This document shows, one piece after another, positions 44,647 to 54,007 of a stretch of 64,000 bases of DNA. The stretch's first letter is position 1. Each line of letters starts with the position of its first letter. Origin of the DNA: Bosea vaviloviae (GTDB taxonomy: Bacteria; Pseudomonadota; Alphaproteobacteria; Rhizobiales; Beijerinckiaceae); the NCBI RefSeq assembly GCF_001741865.1, contig NZ_CP017147.1, positions 1,541,001-1,605,000 on the forward strand, written 5' to 3'. The notes beneath the pieces are model-generated. The model searched no databases. It was not told the origin of the DNA and saw only the letters and a list, made by a program, of their open reading frames with translations. Made by a program: the position numbers and the translations under genes.

Positions 44647-45530
44647 TGGAGTTCGACTGGCTCTTCTTCTTCGAGGTGACGCTGGCAGGGCTCGGCTCCG
44701 GCGCCTTGCTGGCGCTGACCGCGCTTGCCTTCGTGCTGATCTACAAGGCGACCAAGGTGGTGAACCTCGCCATCGGCGAGATGCTGATGGTCGGCGCCTA
44801 TCTGTTCTTCTCCTTCGCGGCCGGTTTCGGCCTGCCGGTCTGGCTCGCCATCCCGCTGGCGCTCATCGGCGGCGGCCTGCTCGGGGCCATCGTCGAGCGC
44901 ACGATCATCCGGCCGATGCTCGGCGAGAGCGCGATCTCGGTCTTTATGGTCACGATCGGCCTGGGCTCGGTGCTCGTCGGCCTCGTCGAGATCGTCTGGG
45001 GTGCAGCTCCGACGCAGTTGCCGGACTTCATGGGCACGACGCCGCTCTTCATCGGCGCCGCCTACGTCTCGCGCAAGATCGCGATCGGCTTCGCGGTCGC
45101 CAGCATCGTCATCGCCGCCTTCGTGCTGGCCTTCCGCTTCTGGCGTGGCGGCGTGGCCTTGCGCGCCACCGCGACCGACCAGGGCGCGGCCTATTCCTGC
45201 GGCATCGATGTGCCGAAAGTGTTCTCCGCCGCCTGGATCGTCGCCGGAGTGGCGGCAGCGGGCGCAGGCATTCTCGTCGGCGCGGTCGGCGGCATCTCGC
45301 CGACCATGGGCGTGTTTGGCCTGTCGGCCCTGGTCGTCGTCATCGTCGGCGGGCTCGATTCAATCGCCGGCGCGCTGGTCGGCGGCCTCATCGTCGGCCT
45401 CGTCGAAGCCTGGTCGGGCACCTTCATCGGCGGCGAATACAAATTGCTGGCGACCTTCGGACTCCTGCTGATCATTCTGATGGTGCGGCCCTATGGGCTG
45501 TTCGGCACCGTCGAGATCGAGCGACTCTGA
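44646..45530 (+). CDS. ABC permease LivH
   Basis: 294 residues, about eight hydrophobic helices, family signature GALLALTALAFVLIYKATKVVNLAIGEMLM at the start and GGLDSIAGALVGGLIVG near the end. ATG at 44646 overlaps the LivG stop (a GTG at 44643 is the alternative). Forms the channel with LivM. Confidence 0.88.
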   Translation: MEFDWLFFFEVTLAGLGSGALLALTALAFVLIYKATKVVNLAIGEMLMVGAYLFFSFAAGFGLPVWLAIPLALIGGGLLGAIVERTIIRPMLGESAISVFMVTIGLGSVLVGLVEIVWGAAPTQLPDFMGTTPLFIGAAYVSRKIAIGFAVASIVIAAFVLAFRFWRGGVALRATATDQGAAYSCGIDVPKVFSAAWIVAGVAAAGAGILVGAVGGISPTMGVFGLSALVVVIVGGLDSIAGALVGGLIVGLVEAWSGTFIGGEYKLLATFGLLLIILMVRPYGLFGTVEIERL

Positions 45531-46573
45531 TGCGGATCGGTGCGCTCAAGGACAGCTATGGCGCCGATCAGGCGCTGTTCGACACGGCCCCGCAGCGGCT
45601 GTGGCTGGCGCTTGGAGCGGTCGCATTGCTGGCCTTCCCCTTCGCCGCCAGCGACTACTGGCTCTATCTCGCTTGCCTCGTCGGCATCCATATCGTCTCG
45701 ACGACGGGGCTCAACATCCTCACCGGCTATACCGGCCTGGTCAGCCTCGGCCAGGCTGCCTTCATGGGCGTCGGCGCTTATGTCGTGGCGCTGGCCGAGA
45801 CCAGGCTGGGGACGCCGTTCCTGCTCAATCTGCTGGCGGCCGGCCTGGTCACCGCGGCGGTCGGCATGGTGGTCGGGGTGCCCAGCCTGCGGGTCAAGGG
45901 GCTCTACCTCGCCATCGCGACGATCGCGGCCTCCTTCATCCTGCATTTCGTCTTCCAGAACTGGACTGCGGTCACCGGCGGCACGCGCGGCCTGAGCATC
46001 CCGCCGGCGCGGCTCTTCGGCCTCGAACTGGCCAGGCCCTTCGCGCTCTATTGGGTCATCGCGCCGTTGACCTGCCTCATGGTGCTCGCCGCCGCCAATC
46101 TCTTCCGCACCCGTATCGGGCGCGCCTTCATCGCCATCCGCGACCGCGACATCTCGGCCGAGGTGCTGGGCATTCCATTGCTGCGCTACAAGCTGATGAG
46201 CTTCGGCCTCTCCTCCTTCTATGCCGGTGTCGCGGGCGGCTTATGGGCCTATTTCTTCCGTGTGGTGACGCCCGAAAGCTTCCCCTTCGTCTATTCGATC
46301 TTCTTCCTCGCCGCTGTCATCGTCGGCGGCATGGGTACGATCCTCGGCGGCATCCTGGGCGCGGTCTTCATGACGCTGGTGCCCGAGGCGCTGAAGCTCG
46401 TCGTCGGCCTGCTCTCGCCCTGGATGCCCAATGCGGTGGCGATCCTCTCGCCGGTGCGGACCATCGTCTTCGGAGCGCTGATCATCGGCTTCCTGATCCT
46501 GGAGCCGCATGGGCTCGCCGAGATCTGGCGGCGCATCCGCCGCTTCTTCCACCTCTGGCCGTTCAAGACCTGA
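45530..46573 (+). CDS. ABC permease LivM
   Basis: 347 residues. LivM hallmarks: GLNILTGYTGLVSLGQAAFM, FIAIRDRDISAEVLGI and GGMGTILGGILGAVFM. The start ATG at 45530 shares one base with the LivH stop; a much longer reading frame in this phase from 44564 is only shadow. C-terminal HGLAEIWRRIR is typical. Confidence 0.88.
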   Translation: MRIGALKDSYGADQALFDTAPQRLWLALGAVALLAFPFAASDYWLYLACLVGIHIVSTTGLNILTGYTGLVSLGQAAFMGVGAYVVALAETRLGTPFLLNLLAAGLVTAAVGMVVGVPSLRVKGLYLAIATIAASFILHFVFQNWTAVTGGTRGLSIPPARLFGLELARPFALYWVIAPLTCLMVLAAANLFRTRIGRAFIAIRDRDISAEVLGIPLLRYKLMSFGLSSFYAGVAGGLWAYFFRVVTPESFPFVYSIFFLAAVIVGGMGTILGGILGAVFMTLVPEALKLVVGLLSPWMPNAVAILSPVRTIVFGALIIGFLILEPHGLAEIWRRIRRFFHLWPFKT

Positions 46574-46619
46574 CAACGAAAAAATCAAGGCAACGAAAAA
46601 CCAAGGGAGGACTGCAACC

Positions 46620-47801
46620 ATGACCATCACCAGACGACAGGCTCTCGCCGCCGGCATCGCAGCGGGCGGGCTCGCCGCCGGCATCCGGCCCGGGCTCGCC
46701 CAGGCCAATGAGATTGTCATCGCGGGGTCGATCCCGCTCACCGGCGTCTTCGCCTTCGCCGGCATCGGCATCAATGACGGGCTCAGTGACTATGTGAAGC
46801 TCGTCAACGAGGCCGGCGGCATCGCTGGCCGCAAGGTCCGCTATGTCTATGAGGACACCGCCTACAAGGTCGACCAGTCGGTCGCCGTGTTCAACAAGCT
46901 CACCGGCTCGAATGCGGTGAATTTCTATTACAGCGACTCCACCGGCTTCGCGAAGACGATCAACCCCGAGCTCAACCGCAAGGGTTCGATGATCATGGCC
47001 GGCGCCTCCTTCGCGACCGAGCTCAACGACGCCAAGGCCTATCCGAACCAGTTCATCGCCGGTCCCGATTATTCCGACATGATCAGCGTGTTGCTGACCT
47101 ATATCGCCAAGACGCAACCCGGCGCGAAGATCGCGCTGGTGAACTCCGACACCGAGTTCGGCCGCGACCCGATCGCGACCACCGAGGCGATGGCAAAGAA
47201 GCTCGGCCTCACCATCGCCGAGAAGATCGTCACCCCGCCGACCTCCGTCGACGTCTCGACCGAGGTTTTGAAACTGCGCCGCGCCAACCCCGACTACACC
47301 ATCTTCCACGGCTATGTGCTGGCGCCTCTGCCCGAGTTCATGACGCAGGCCAAGCAGCTCGGCCTCAAGACCAAGTTCATGGGCACCTTCTGGTCGATGG
47401 ACAATTCGCTCTGGGCCAAGGTCGGCGAGGCGGCCAACGGCTTCATGGGCGTGATGCCGTATCGCTATTATTTCGACGAGGATGCCAAGGCGCCGATGCT
47501 GGCCAAGATACGGCAGATGCGGCCCGAATATGTCTCGACCGCCTATATGCAGGGCTTCCTGACCGCCATGCTGTTCTGCGAAGCGGGCAAGCGTTGTCTC
47601 GACGCCAAGCAGGAGATGACCGCGACCAACCTCAAGGCCGCGCTCAACTCGATCAAAGACTTCGATACCGGCGGCCTGATCGGCGCGCCGATCACGATCA
47701 CTGGCAATTCGATCCCGGTCGGCCGTGTCTACCAGTACGACGCGGCCAGGAAGGTCATGGTCGGGCAGGGCGACTGGATCAACGTCTCGAAGCCGAGCTG
47801 A
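46620..47801 (+). CDS. ABC substrate-binding protein (Liv/aromatic-acid type)
   Basis: 393 residues. Tat-type signal (TITRRQALAAGIAAGGLAAG), then the Peripla_BP_6 fold: IPLTGVFAFAGIGINDGLSD, KVRYVYEDTAYK, GASFATELND. The ribosome binding site AGGGAGG is strong and sits in the only longer gap of the operon, as usual for the most abundant subunit. Binding proteins of this family next to CoA ligases often bind aromatic or other organic acids; the ligand here is inferred to be the acid used by the ligase below. Confidence 0.87.
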   Translation: MTITRRQALAAGIAAGGLAAGIRPGLAQANEIVIAGSIPLTGVFAFAGIGINDGLSDYVKLVNEAGGIAGRKVRYVYEDTAYKVDQSVAVFNKLTGSNAVNFYYSDSTGFAKTINPELNRKGSMIMAGASFATELNDAKAYPNQFIAGPDYSDMISVLLTYIAKTQPGAKIALVNSDTEFGRDPIATTEAMAKKLGLTIAEKIVTPPTSVDVSTEVLKLRRANPDYTIFHGYVLAPLPEFMTQAKQLGLKTKFMGTFWSMDNSLWAKVGEAANGFMGVMPYRYYFDEDAKAPMLAKIRQMRPEYVSTAYMQGFLTAMLFCEAGKRCLDAKQEMTATNLKAALNSIKDFDTGGLIGAPITITGNSIPVGRVYQYDAARKVMVGQGDWINVSKPS

Positions 47802-47803
47802 CG

Positions 47804-48622
47804 ATGACGAGCGCCGCGCCGCCGATCCTCGATGTCTCCAACATCGAGGTCATCTACAACAAGACCGTGCAGGTCCTGCGTGGCCTGTCGCTCTCCGTGC
47901 CGCGCGGCCGGATCGTCGCGCTGCTCGGCTCCAACGGCGCCGGCAAGTCGACGACGCTGAAGGCGATCTCGCGCCTGCTCGAACTGGAGGATGGCGCCGT
48001 CACCGGCGGCGCCATTCGTTTCGACGGCACCGACATCGCGCCGCTCGCCCCGCATGCGCTGGTCCGCAAGGGGCTGTTCCACGTCATGGAGGGGCGGCGC
48101 ATCTTCGAGGACCTGACCGTCGAGGAGAACCTGACGGCCGCGACCTTCGCGCTGACGGGACGCAGGGCCCCGCCTAAAAGCTTCGACATCGTCTACGACT
48201 ATTTCCCGCGCCTGCGCGAGCGTCGCTCGGGGCTCGCCGGCTATCTCTCCGGCGGCGAGCAGCAGATGCTGGCGATCGGCCGCGCGCTGATCGCCGATCC
48301 GCAACTGATCCTGCTCGACGAGCCTTCGCTGGGCCTGTCGCCGATGCTGGTCGAGGAGATCTTCACCATCATCGCCCGCATCAACCGCGAACAGGGCGCC
48401 TCCATGCTGCTGGTCGAGCAGAACGCGGCCGTCGCCTTCGCCGTCTCGCACTACGCCTACATCATGGAGACCGGAAAGATCGTCATCGACGGTCCGGTCG
48501 AGACGCTGATGCGCGACCAGGATGTGCGCGAGTTCTATCTTGGCATGGGGGCGGGCGCAGCCGGCCATAAGAGCTTCCGCGACATCAAGCACTATAAGCG
48601 CCGCAAGCGCTGGCTCTCCTGA
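47804..48622 (+). CDS. ABC ATPase LivF
   Basis: 272 residues. Walker A GSNGAGKST, signature LSGGEQQMLAIGRAL, Walker B LILLDEPSLGL, H-loop VEQNA, the LivF form. The extended C-terminus ends in a basic KHYKRRKRWLS. The ATG at 47804 follows the binding-protein stop by 2 bp. Confidence 0.9.
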   Translation: MTSAAPPILDVSNIEVIYNKTVQVLRGLSLSVPRGRIVALLGSNGAGKSTTLKAISRLLELEDGAVTGGAIRFDGTDIAPLAPHALVRKGLFHVMEGRRIFEDLTVEENLTAATFALTGRRAPPKSFDIVYDYFPRLRERRSGLAGYLSGGEQQMLAIGRALIADPQLILLDEPSLGLSPMLVEEIFTIIARINREQGASMLLVEQNAAVAFAVSHYAYIMETGKIVIDGPVETLMRDQDVREFYLGMGAGAAGHKSFRDIKHYKRRKRWLS

Positions 48623-48633
48623 GGACGCGCCCC

Positions 48634-50442
48634 GTGACGCTGCCCGAACTCACCCTTCCCCAGATGCTGCGCGAGCAGGCGCGCCTGATCCCTGAGCGCA
48701 TCGCCATTCGCCAGAAGGATTTCGGCATCTGGAAGCCTGTGACCTGGCGCGATTATTTCGAGCGTGCCGCGGCAGTCGGCTCAGGCTTCCGCGCGCTCGG
48801 CCTGAGCGAGGGCGGCCATGTCGCGATCCTCTCGGAGAACCGGGTCGAATGGGTGCTGGCCCAGCTCGGCGCGGGGCTCGTCGGGGCGGTCACGGTCGGA
48901 GTCTATCCGACCAGCCCCGCCAATGAGGTCGCCTATGTGCTCGGCCATTGCGACGCCGAGATCGTCATCTGCGAGGATCAGGAGCAGGTCGACAAGGTGC
49001 TGGAACGCCGTGGCGAACTGCCTGGCTTACGCGGCATCGTGGTGGTCGAGACCAAGGGCATCCGCTCCTATCCCGCTGAGTTCGTCACCAGCTTCGCGAG
49101 CCTGGAGGACACCGGCCGCACCGCGCAGCGAGCCGAGCCCGGCGCGATCGATGCCGTGCTGGCGCGGCAGTCCCTCTCCGACATCGGCTTGATCATCTAC
49201 ACATCCGGCTCCACCGGAAAGCCCAAGGGCGCGATGCTGAGCTATCGCAACATCCGCGCCCAGGCCATCGCGGTCTCGGAGCGGATCGGGTTGGCGGCGG
49301 CCACCAGCCATCTCTCCTATCTGCCGCTCTGCCACGTCGCCGAGCAGATGCTGACCACCATGGCGCCGGTCTATAACGGCTCGCTGGTCAGTTTCGGCGA
49401 GTCGATCCGCACCGTTCAGGAGGATCTGCGCGAGGTCGCGCCCAGCATGTTCCTGGGCGTGCCGCGCATCTGGGAGAAGCTCAACTCGGCGATCCATATC
49501 AAGCTGGCCGAGGCCGGGGGCTTTCGCCTCAAGCTGTTCGAGCGCGCTTTTGCAGCTTGCGAGCCCTTCGCCGAGGTCGCGCGCGAGAAGCGCACGCTGG
49601 CACAGCGCCTGACCTTCGCTGTGTCCTATTGGCTGATCTTCCGCGCCTTGCAGAACTATATCGGCCTGCGCCGTGTCGATGTCGCGATGACGGGCGCGGC
49701 GCCGATTCCAGCCAAGATCGTGCGCTTCTTCCGCACCATCGGCGTGCCGCTGGTCGAGGTCTATGGCGCGACCGAAACCTCGGGCATGGCGGCCGGCCAG
49801 CGCTTGTCGGACCTCGTGCCGCTTTGTGTCGGCCCGGCCGTGGCGGGCGCTGAGCTCGCCCGCAGCGACGAGGGCGAATTGCTCGTCCGCGGCGATATCG
49901 TCTTCTCCGGCTACTATAAGGGCGAAGCTGCGACGCAAGCCGCGATCGCGCCCGATGGCTGGCTGCACACCGGCGATGTCGTCGAGATCGTTCAGGGTCA
50001 GTTCAAGATCGTCGACCGTCTCAAGGACATCATCATCACGGCCGGCGGCAAGAACCTCAGCCCTTCCGAGATCGAGAACACGGTCAAGGCCAGCCCCTTC
50101 GTCAAGGAATGCATCGTCATCGGCGAGGCACGCAAATATGTCTCGGCCCTGATCCAGATCGATGCCGAGACGGTCGGACAATGGGCCGAAGAAAGCGGGC
50201 TGACCTACACCCATTTCCGCAGCTTGGCCGAGCATGCCAGCGTGCGCGAGCTGATCGAGCGCGAGATCGCCGCGGCCAATGCCCAGCTTGCCCAGGTCTC
50301 CCATATCCGCCGCTTCCATCTGCTGACGAAGGAGCTCGACCATGATGATGACGAGGTCACGGCGACGATGAAGGTCCGCCGCTCCAGCATCCAGACCAAA
50401 TACGCTCATGAGATCGAGAGCCTCTACGGTGCGGCCCGCTAA
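48634..50442 (+). CDS. AMP-forming acyl-CoA synthetase
   Basis: 602 residues from GTG. P-loop-like IIYTSGSTGKPKG (near 188-200), YGATETSG, GWLHTGDVVEI and KDIIITAGGKNLSP mark the ANL superfamily, long-chain/bubblegum-like branch. It adenylates a carboxylic acid and forms the CoA thioester. Its place right after the Liv-type importer suggests import-coupled activation of the transported acid. Confidence 0.9.
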   Translation: MTLPELTLPQMLREQARLIPERIAIRQKDFGIWKPVTWRDYFERAAAVGSGFRALGLSEGGHVAILSENRVEWVLAQLGAGLVGAVTVGVYPTSPANEVAYVLGHCDAEIVICEDQEQVDKVLERRGELPGLRGIVVVETKGIRSYPAEFVTSFASLEDTGRTAQRAEPGAIDAVLARQSLSDIGLIIYTSGSTGKPKGAMLSYRNIRAQAIAVSERIGLAAATSHLSYLPLCHVAEQMLTTMAPVYNGSLVSFGESIRTVQEDLREVAPSMFLGVPRIWEKLNSAIHIKLAEAGGFRLKLFERAFAACEPFAEVAREKRTLAQRLTFAVSYWLIFRALQNYIGLRRVDVAMTGAAPIPAKIVRFFRTIGVPLVEVYGATETSGMAAGQRLSDLVPLCVGPAVAGAELARSDEGELLVRGDIVFSGYYKGEAATQAAIAPDGWLHTGDVVEIVQGQFKIVDRLKDIIITAGGKNLSPSEIENTVKASPFVKECIVIGEARKYVSALIQIDAETVGQWAEESGLTYTHFRSLAEHASVRELIEREIAAANAQLAQVSHIRRFHLLTKELDHDDDEVTATMKVRRSSIQTKYAHEIESLYGAAR

Positions 50443-50486
50443 AGCGTTTTCGCGCGAAGTGGCGAATGCAGGAAGGACAATCTCTC

Positions 50487-51272
50487 ATGGCTGATGCACT
50501 GGTCACCGCGGCATTCGATGCGGCAAGCGGCATCGCCCGCATCAGCTTCAACCGTCCCGATGTGCTGAACGCCATCGATGTCGCGACCGCGACGGCCTTT
50601 CGGGAGGCTGTCTCGAACGTCGTCGCGCAGACGGGCTTGCGCTGCGTCGTGCTCGCCGGTGCGGGGCGCGCTTTCGTGGCTGGCGGTGACGTCGCGAGTT
50701 TCGGCGACGAACCGGCTGAGGTCGTCGATGCGCTGCTCGGAGCGCTCCACCCTGCGATCCTCGCCTTGCGCGCCTGCCCCGCGCCCGTCCTTGCCGTCGT
50801 GCAGGGGCCGGCTGCCGGTGCCGGTCTGAGCATTGCGCTCAGCGCCGACATTTTGCTGGCGAGCGACAAGGCCCGCTTCGTCATCGCCTATGATCGCATC
50901 GGCGCACCGCCCGATTGCGGCGGCACCTGGTTCCTGCCGCGCAAGGTCGGGCGCGGACGCGCCTTCGCCATGATGCTGCTGGGGCAGGTTCTTGATGCGC
51001 AGGCGGCGCTTGCAGCCGGCATCGTCACCGAGGTCGTGCCGCAAGCCGAGCTCGAAAGCCGCGCAGGCGAAATCGCCGCGCGCATCGCAGCTGGCCCGAC
51101 TGCAGCCTATGGCAGCTTCAAGCGCCTGATCGACGATGCGCTCGCCGCGCCATTGGAGGCGCATCTGGAGAGCGAGCGCCGGCGTTTTCTGGAGGCGACG
51201 CGGACGCAGGATTTCGGCGAGGGCGTCGCGGCCTTCCTCGGCAAGCGCGAGCCCGTCTTTCGCGGGCAGTGA
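50487..51272 (+). CDS. Enoyl-CoA hydratase/isomerase
   Basis: 261 residues, crotonase fold. Oxyanion-hole segments GAGRAFVAGGDVASF and GPAAGAGLSIALSADI are clear. The usual catalytic Glu of the second site falls in a segment reading APPDCGGTWFLPRKVG, like PaaG/isomerase-type members, so the exact reaction is open. ATG 50487 follows GGAAGG. Last gene of the Liv-ligase operon; with the thiolase it makes a short beta-oxidation-like route. Confidence 0.88.
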   Translation: MADALVTAAFDAASGIARISFNRPDVLNAIDVATATAFREAVSNVVAQTGLRCVVLAGAGRAFVAGGDVASFGDEPAEVVDALLGALHPAILALRACPAPVLAVVQGPAAGAGLSIALSADILLASDKARFVIAYDRIGAPPDCGGTWFLPRKVGRGRAFAMMLLGQVLDAQAALAAGIVTEVVPQAELESRAGEIAARIAAGPTAAYGSFKRLIDDALAAPLEAHLESERRRFLEATRTQDFGEGVAAFLGKREPVFRGQ

Positions 51273-51553
51273 ACCTGCCTGCGATCGCGGAGAGGTTGGA
51301 CCTTATGCCGTCACGACCTCCAGAGCTGACCGATGGCCTGTCCTCCGCCGTCATTCCGGGACATGGCGCAGCCAATAACGCGAAAGAATATGGGCCCGGA
51401 ACCCAGAACCGATGCGTGTCGTGGCGAAGCGGGCCGGCTGCCCGTGCTTTCTCAAGCAGCGGCATCGGTTCTGGGTTCCAGGCTCGATCCTTCGGATCGC
51501 CCCGGAATGACGGCGCAGCCTCAGCCATAAGTCGGCGTCAACGGCCGTCAGGA
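51273..51553. repeat. Gene-free interval with an interspersed palindromic repeat
   Basis: Arms GCCGTCATTCCGGG (51347-51360) and CCCCGGAATGACGGC (51500-51514), with a perfect 18-bp inner stem (51398-51415 with 51462-51479). The right part, 51461-51541, recurs at 16508-16588. It separates two convergent operons and could help end transcription. Confidence 0.75.
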
Positions 51554-53176
51554 CTATGCCGTCACGGCCTCGCGCTTCAATCCGAAGTCGCGGCCGGGAA
51601 TCGAGGCGAGCAGCGCCCGCGTATAGGCATGCTGCGGGTTGCCGAAGACGTCTCCGATAGAGCCGGCCTCGACCACCTCGCCGCTCTTCATCACCGCGAC
51701 GAGATCGCAGACCTGCGCCGCGACGCGCAAATCATGGGTGATGAAGACGATCGACAGGCCAAGCCGTTGGCGCAGCTCCGCCAGGAGCTTCAGCACCTGC
51801 GCCTGGACGGAAACGTCGAGCGCCGAGACGGGCTCGTCGGCGACCAGAACATCCGGCTCCAGCGCCAGGGCACGGGCAAGGCCGATCCTCTGGCGCTGGC
51901 CGCCGGAGAACTCATGCGGATAGCGATCGGTCGCTGAAGGGTCGAGCCCGACCAGTGCGAAGAGCTCCCTGGCGCGGATCAGAGCCTGCGGGCGCGGCGT
52001 GCCATGCACGATCAGCCCCTGCGCCACCAATTCGCCGGCCTTGCGGCGTGGATTGAGCGAGGCGAAGGGGTCCTGGAAGACCATCTGGATATGGCGGGTC
52101 TCCGCCCGCATCTCCTCACGGCTCAGGCAGGCCAGATCACGGCCGTTCAGGCGGATCTCGCCGCTTTCCGGGTCGATCAGGCGCACGAGGCAGCGCGCGA
52201 GCGTCGATTTGCCGGAGCCGGACTCACCGACGATGCCGAGCGTGCCGCCCTTGGGCAGCACCAGCGAGACATCCTTGACCGCATGGGTCACGCGCTGCCC
52301 GCGCCCGAGGAAGCCGCCGGTGCGGTAGGTCTTGGAGACATGCTCCATGCTCAGAATCGGCTCGGACGAAAGCGCGCGCGGCGGCGGCGCTTTCAGCGGC
52401 GGCACGGCCGCGATGAGCTGCCTGGTATAGGCGTGCTGCGGATTGTCGAGGACGGCGCCGACGCTGCCCTGCTCGACGACGCGGCCCTGGCTCATCACCG
52501 CGACCCGGTCGGCGATCTCGGCGACGACGCCGAAATCATGGGTGATGAACAGCACGGCCGTGCCCTTGCGCTTCTGCAGGTCGCGGATCAGCTCGAGGAT
52601 CTGCGCCTGCGTCGTCACGTCGAGCGCCGTCGTCGGCTCGTCGGCAATCAGGACTTTCGGATCGAGCGCCAGCGCCATCGCGATCATGGCGCGCTGGCGC
52701 TGGCCGCCGGAGAGTTCGTGCGGATAGGCCTTTGCGGCGAGCGCGGGATCGGGGATGCGAACCTCTTCGAGCAGCGCCAGCACGCGCGCGCCGATCTCGG
52801 CTTTCGAGAGCTGCGTGTGAATCTCGAACATCTCGCCGATCTGGTCGCCGATCGAGCGCAGCGGGTTGAGCGCCGTCATCGGCTCCTGGAAGATCATCGC
52901 GATGCCGGCGCCGCGCACCCCGCGCATCTGCGCCTCGCTGACGCCGGCGAGGTCGTGCCCCTCGAACAGGATGCGCCCGCCGTCGATTTCGACGCCGCCC
53001 GGCAGCAGCCGCATGATCGCATTGGCGGTCATCGATTTGCCGGAGCCGGATTCGCCGACGACGCAGAGGATTTCATTGGCGGCGACCGAAAGCGTCACCT
53101 CTGTCATGGCGTGCGAGCGGTCCGCACCCTTCGGCAGCTTCACGCTGACGGCGTCGAGAACGAGGATCGGGCTCAT
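51554..53176 (-). CDS. Dipeptide-type ABC ATPase, DppD-DppF fusion
   Basis: 540 residues with two complete ATPase domains: Walker [11 protein letters not shown] and [10 protein letters not shown], signatures LSGGQRQRAM and FSGGQRQRIG, Walker [13 protein letters not shown] and VLVADEPVSALD. This is a fusion of the two subunits that are separate in the operon at 7458-9604. The C-terminal OppF tail is short. ATG 53176 overlaps the permease stop by 4 bp. Confidence 0.92.
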   Translation of the reverse strand: MSPILVLDAVSVKLPKGADRSHAMTEVTLSVAANEILCVVGESGSGKSMTANAIMRLLPGGVEIDGGRILFEGHDLAGVSEAQMRGVRGAGIAMIFQEPMTALNPLRSIGDQIGEMFEIHTQLSKAEIGARVLALLEEVRIPDPALAAKAYPHELSGGQRQRAMIAMALALDPKVLIADEPTTALDVTTQAQILELIRDLQKRKGTAVLFITHDFGVVAEIADRVAVMSQGRVVEQGSVGAVLDNPQHAYTRQLIAAVPPLKAPPPRALSSEPILSMEHVSKTYRTGGFLGRGQRVTHAVKDVSLVLPKGGTLGIVGESGSGKSTLARCLVRLIDPESGEIRLNGRDLACLSREEMRAETRHIQMVFQDPFASLNPRRKAGELVAQGLIVHGTPRPQALIRARELFALVGLDPSATDRYPHEFSGGQRQRIGLARALALEPDVLVADEPVSALDVSVQAQVLKLLAELRQRLGLSIVFITHDLRVAAQVCDLVAVMKSGEVVEAGSIGDVFGNPQHAYTRALLASIPGRDFGLKREAVTA

Positions 53177-54003
53177 CGACCTCTGAGCCTCGGGTTGAGC
53201 GCGTCGTTGAGCCCCTGACCGACCAGCGAGACGGCGAGCACGGTGACGAGGATCGCGATGCCGGGAATGGCCGAGACATACCATTGCACCCGCAGCACAT
53301 CGCGGCCGGCGCCGATCAGATTGCCCCAGGAGGCGACATTGGGGTCCGACAGCTTGAGGAAGGCGAGCGCGCTTTCCAGCAGGATCGCGACCGCCATCAC
53401 GACGCTGGCATAGACGATCACCGGGGGCAGGGCGTTGGGCAGGATCTCGCCGAAGATCAGCTTGGCGTCCTTGAGGCCGAGCGTGCGCCCGGCCTGGACG
53501 AATTCGCGATTGCGCAGCGACAGGAATTCGGCGCGCGTCAACCGCGCCGAGGCCGGCCAGGAGACGATGCCGATCGCGACCGTCACCGTGGTGATGGTCG
53601 AGCCGAAGACCGCGACCAGCACCAGCAGCAGCAGGAAGTTCGGCAGCGTCTGGAAGGCTTCGGTGACACGCATCAGCGCGGTATCGACCCAGCCGCCATA
53701 ATAGCCGGCGAAGGCGCCGATGGTGATGCCGATCATGATCGAGATCACCGTCGCCACCACGCCGATCAGGAGCGAGATGCGCGCGCCGTGGAAGATCTGG
53801 GCGGCGATGTCGCGGCCGGAATTGTCGGTGCCGAGCAGGAAGCGCGGATTGCTGAACGGCCAGACCAGCGGCCGCCCGGCCAGCGCCAGCGGGTCCTTCG
53901 GATAAAGCCAGCCCGCGGTGGCGGCCATGGCGAGCACGGCGAATAGCAGCACCAGGCCGATGATGGCCGAGGGGCTGCGGAGATAGAGTCTCACCAGCGC
54001 CAT
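53173..54003 (-). CDS. Dipeptide-type ABC permease (DppC)
   Basis: 276 residues. DppC hallmarks FLLGTDNSGRDIAAQIFHG and the EAA loop FVQAGRTLGLKDAKLIFGEI. ATG 54003 lies 4 bp after the DppB stop; an upstream in-frame codon (54045) would overlap it. Confidence 0.9.
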   Translation of the reverse strand: MALVRLYLRSPSAIIGLVLLFAVLAMAATAGWLYPKDPLALAGRPLVWPFSNPRFLLGTDNSGRDIAAQIFHGARISLLIGVVATVISIMIGITIGAFAGYYGGWVDTALMRVTEAFQTLPNFLLLLVLVAVFGSTITTVTVAIGIVSWPASARLTRAEFLSLRNREFVQAGRTLGLKDAKLIFGEILPNALPPVIVYASVVMAVAILLESALAFLKLSDPNVASWGNLIGAGRDVLRVQWYVSAIPGIAILVTVLAVSLVGQGLNDALNPRLRGR

Positions 54004-54007
54004 CGCC

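Noticed and set aside
44564-45529. Long N-terminal extension of LivM
   Set aside because: It covers the LivH gene in another frame. LivM homology and the start overlap begin at 45530.
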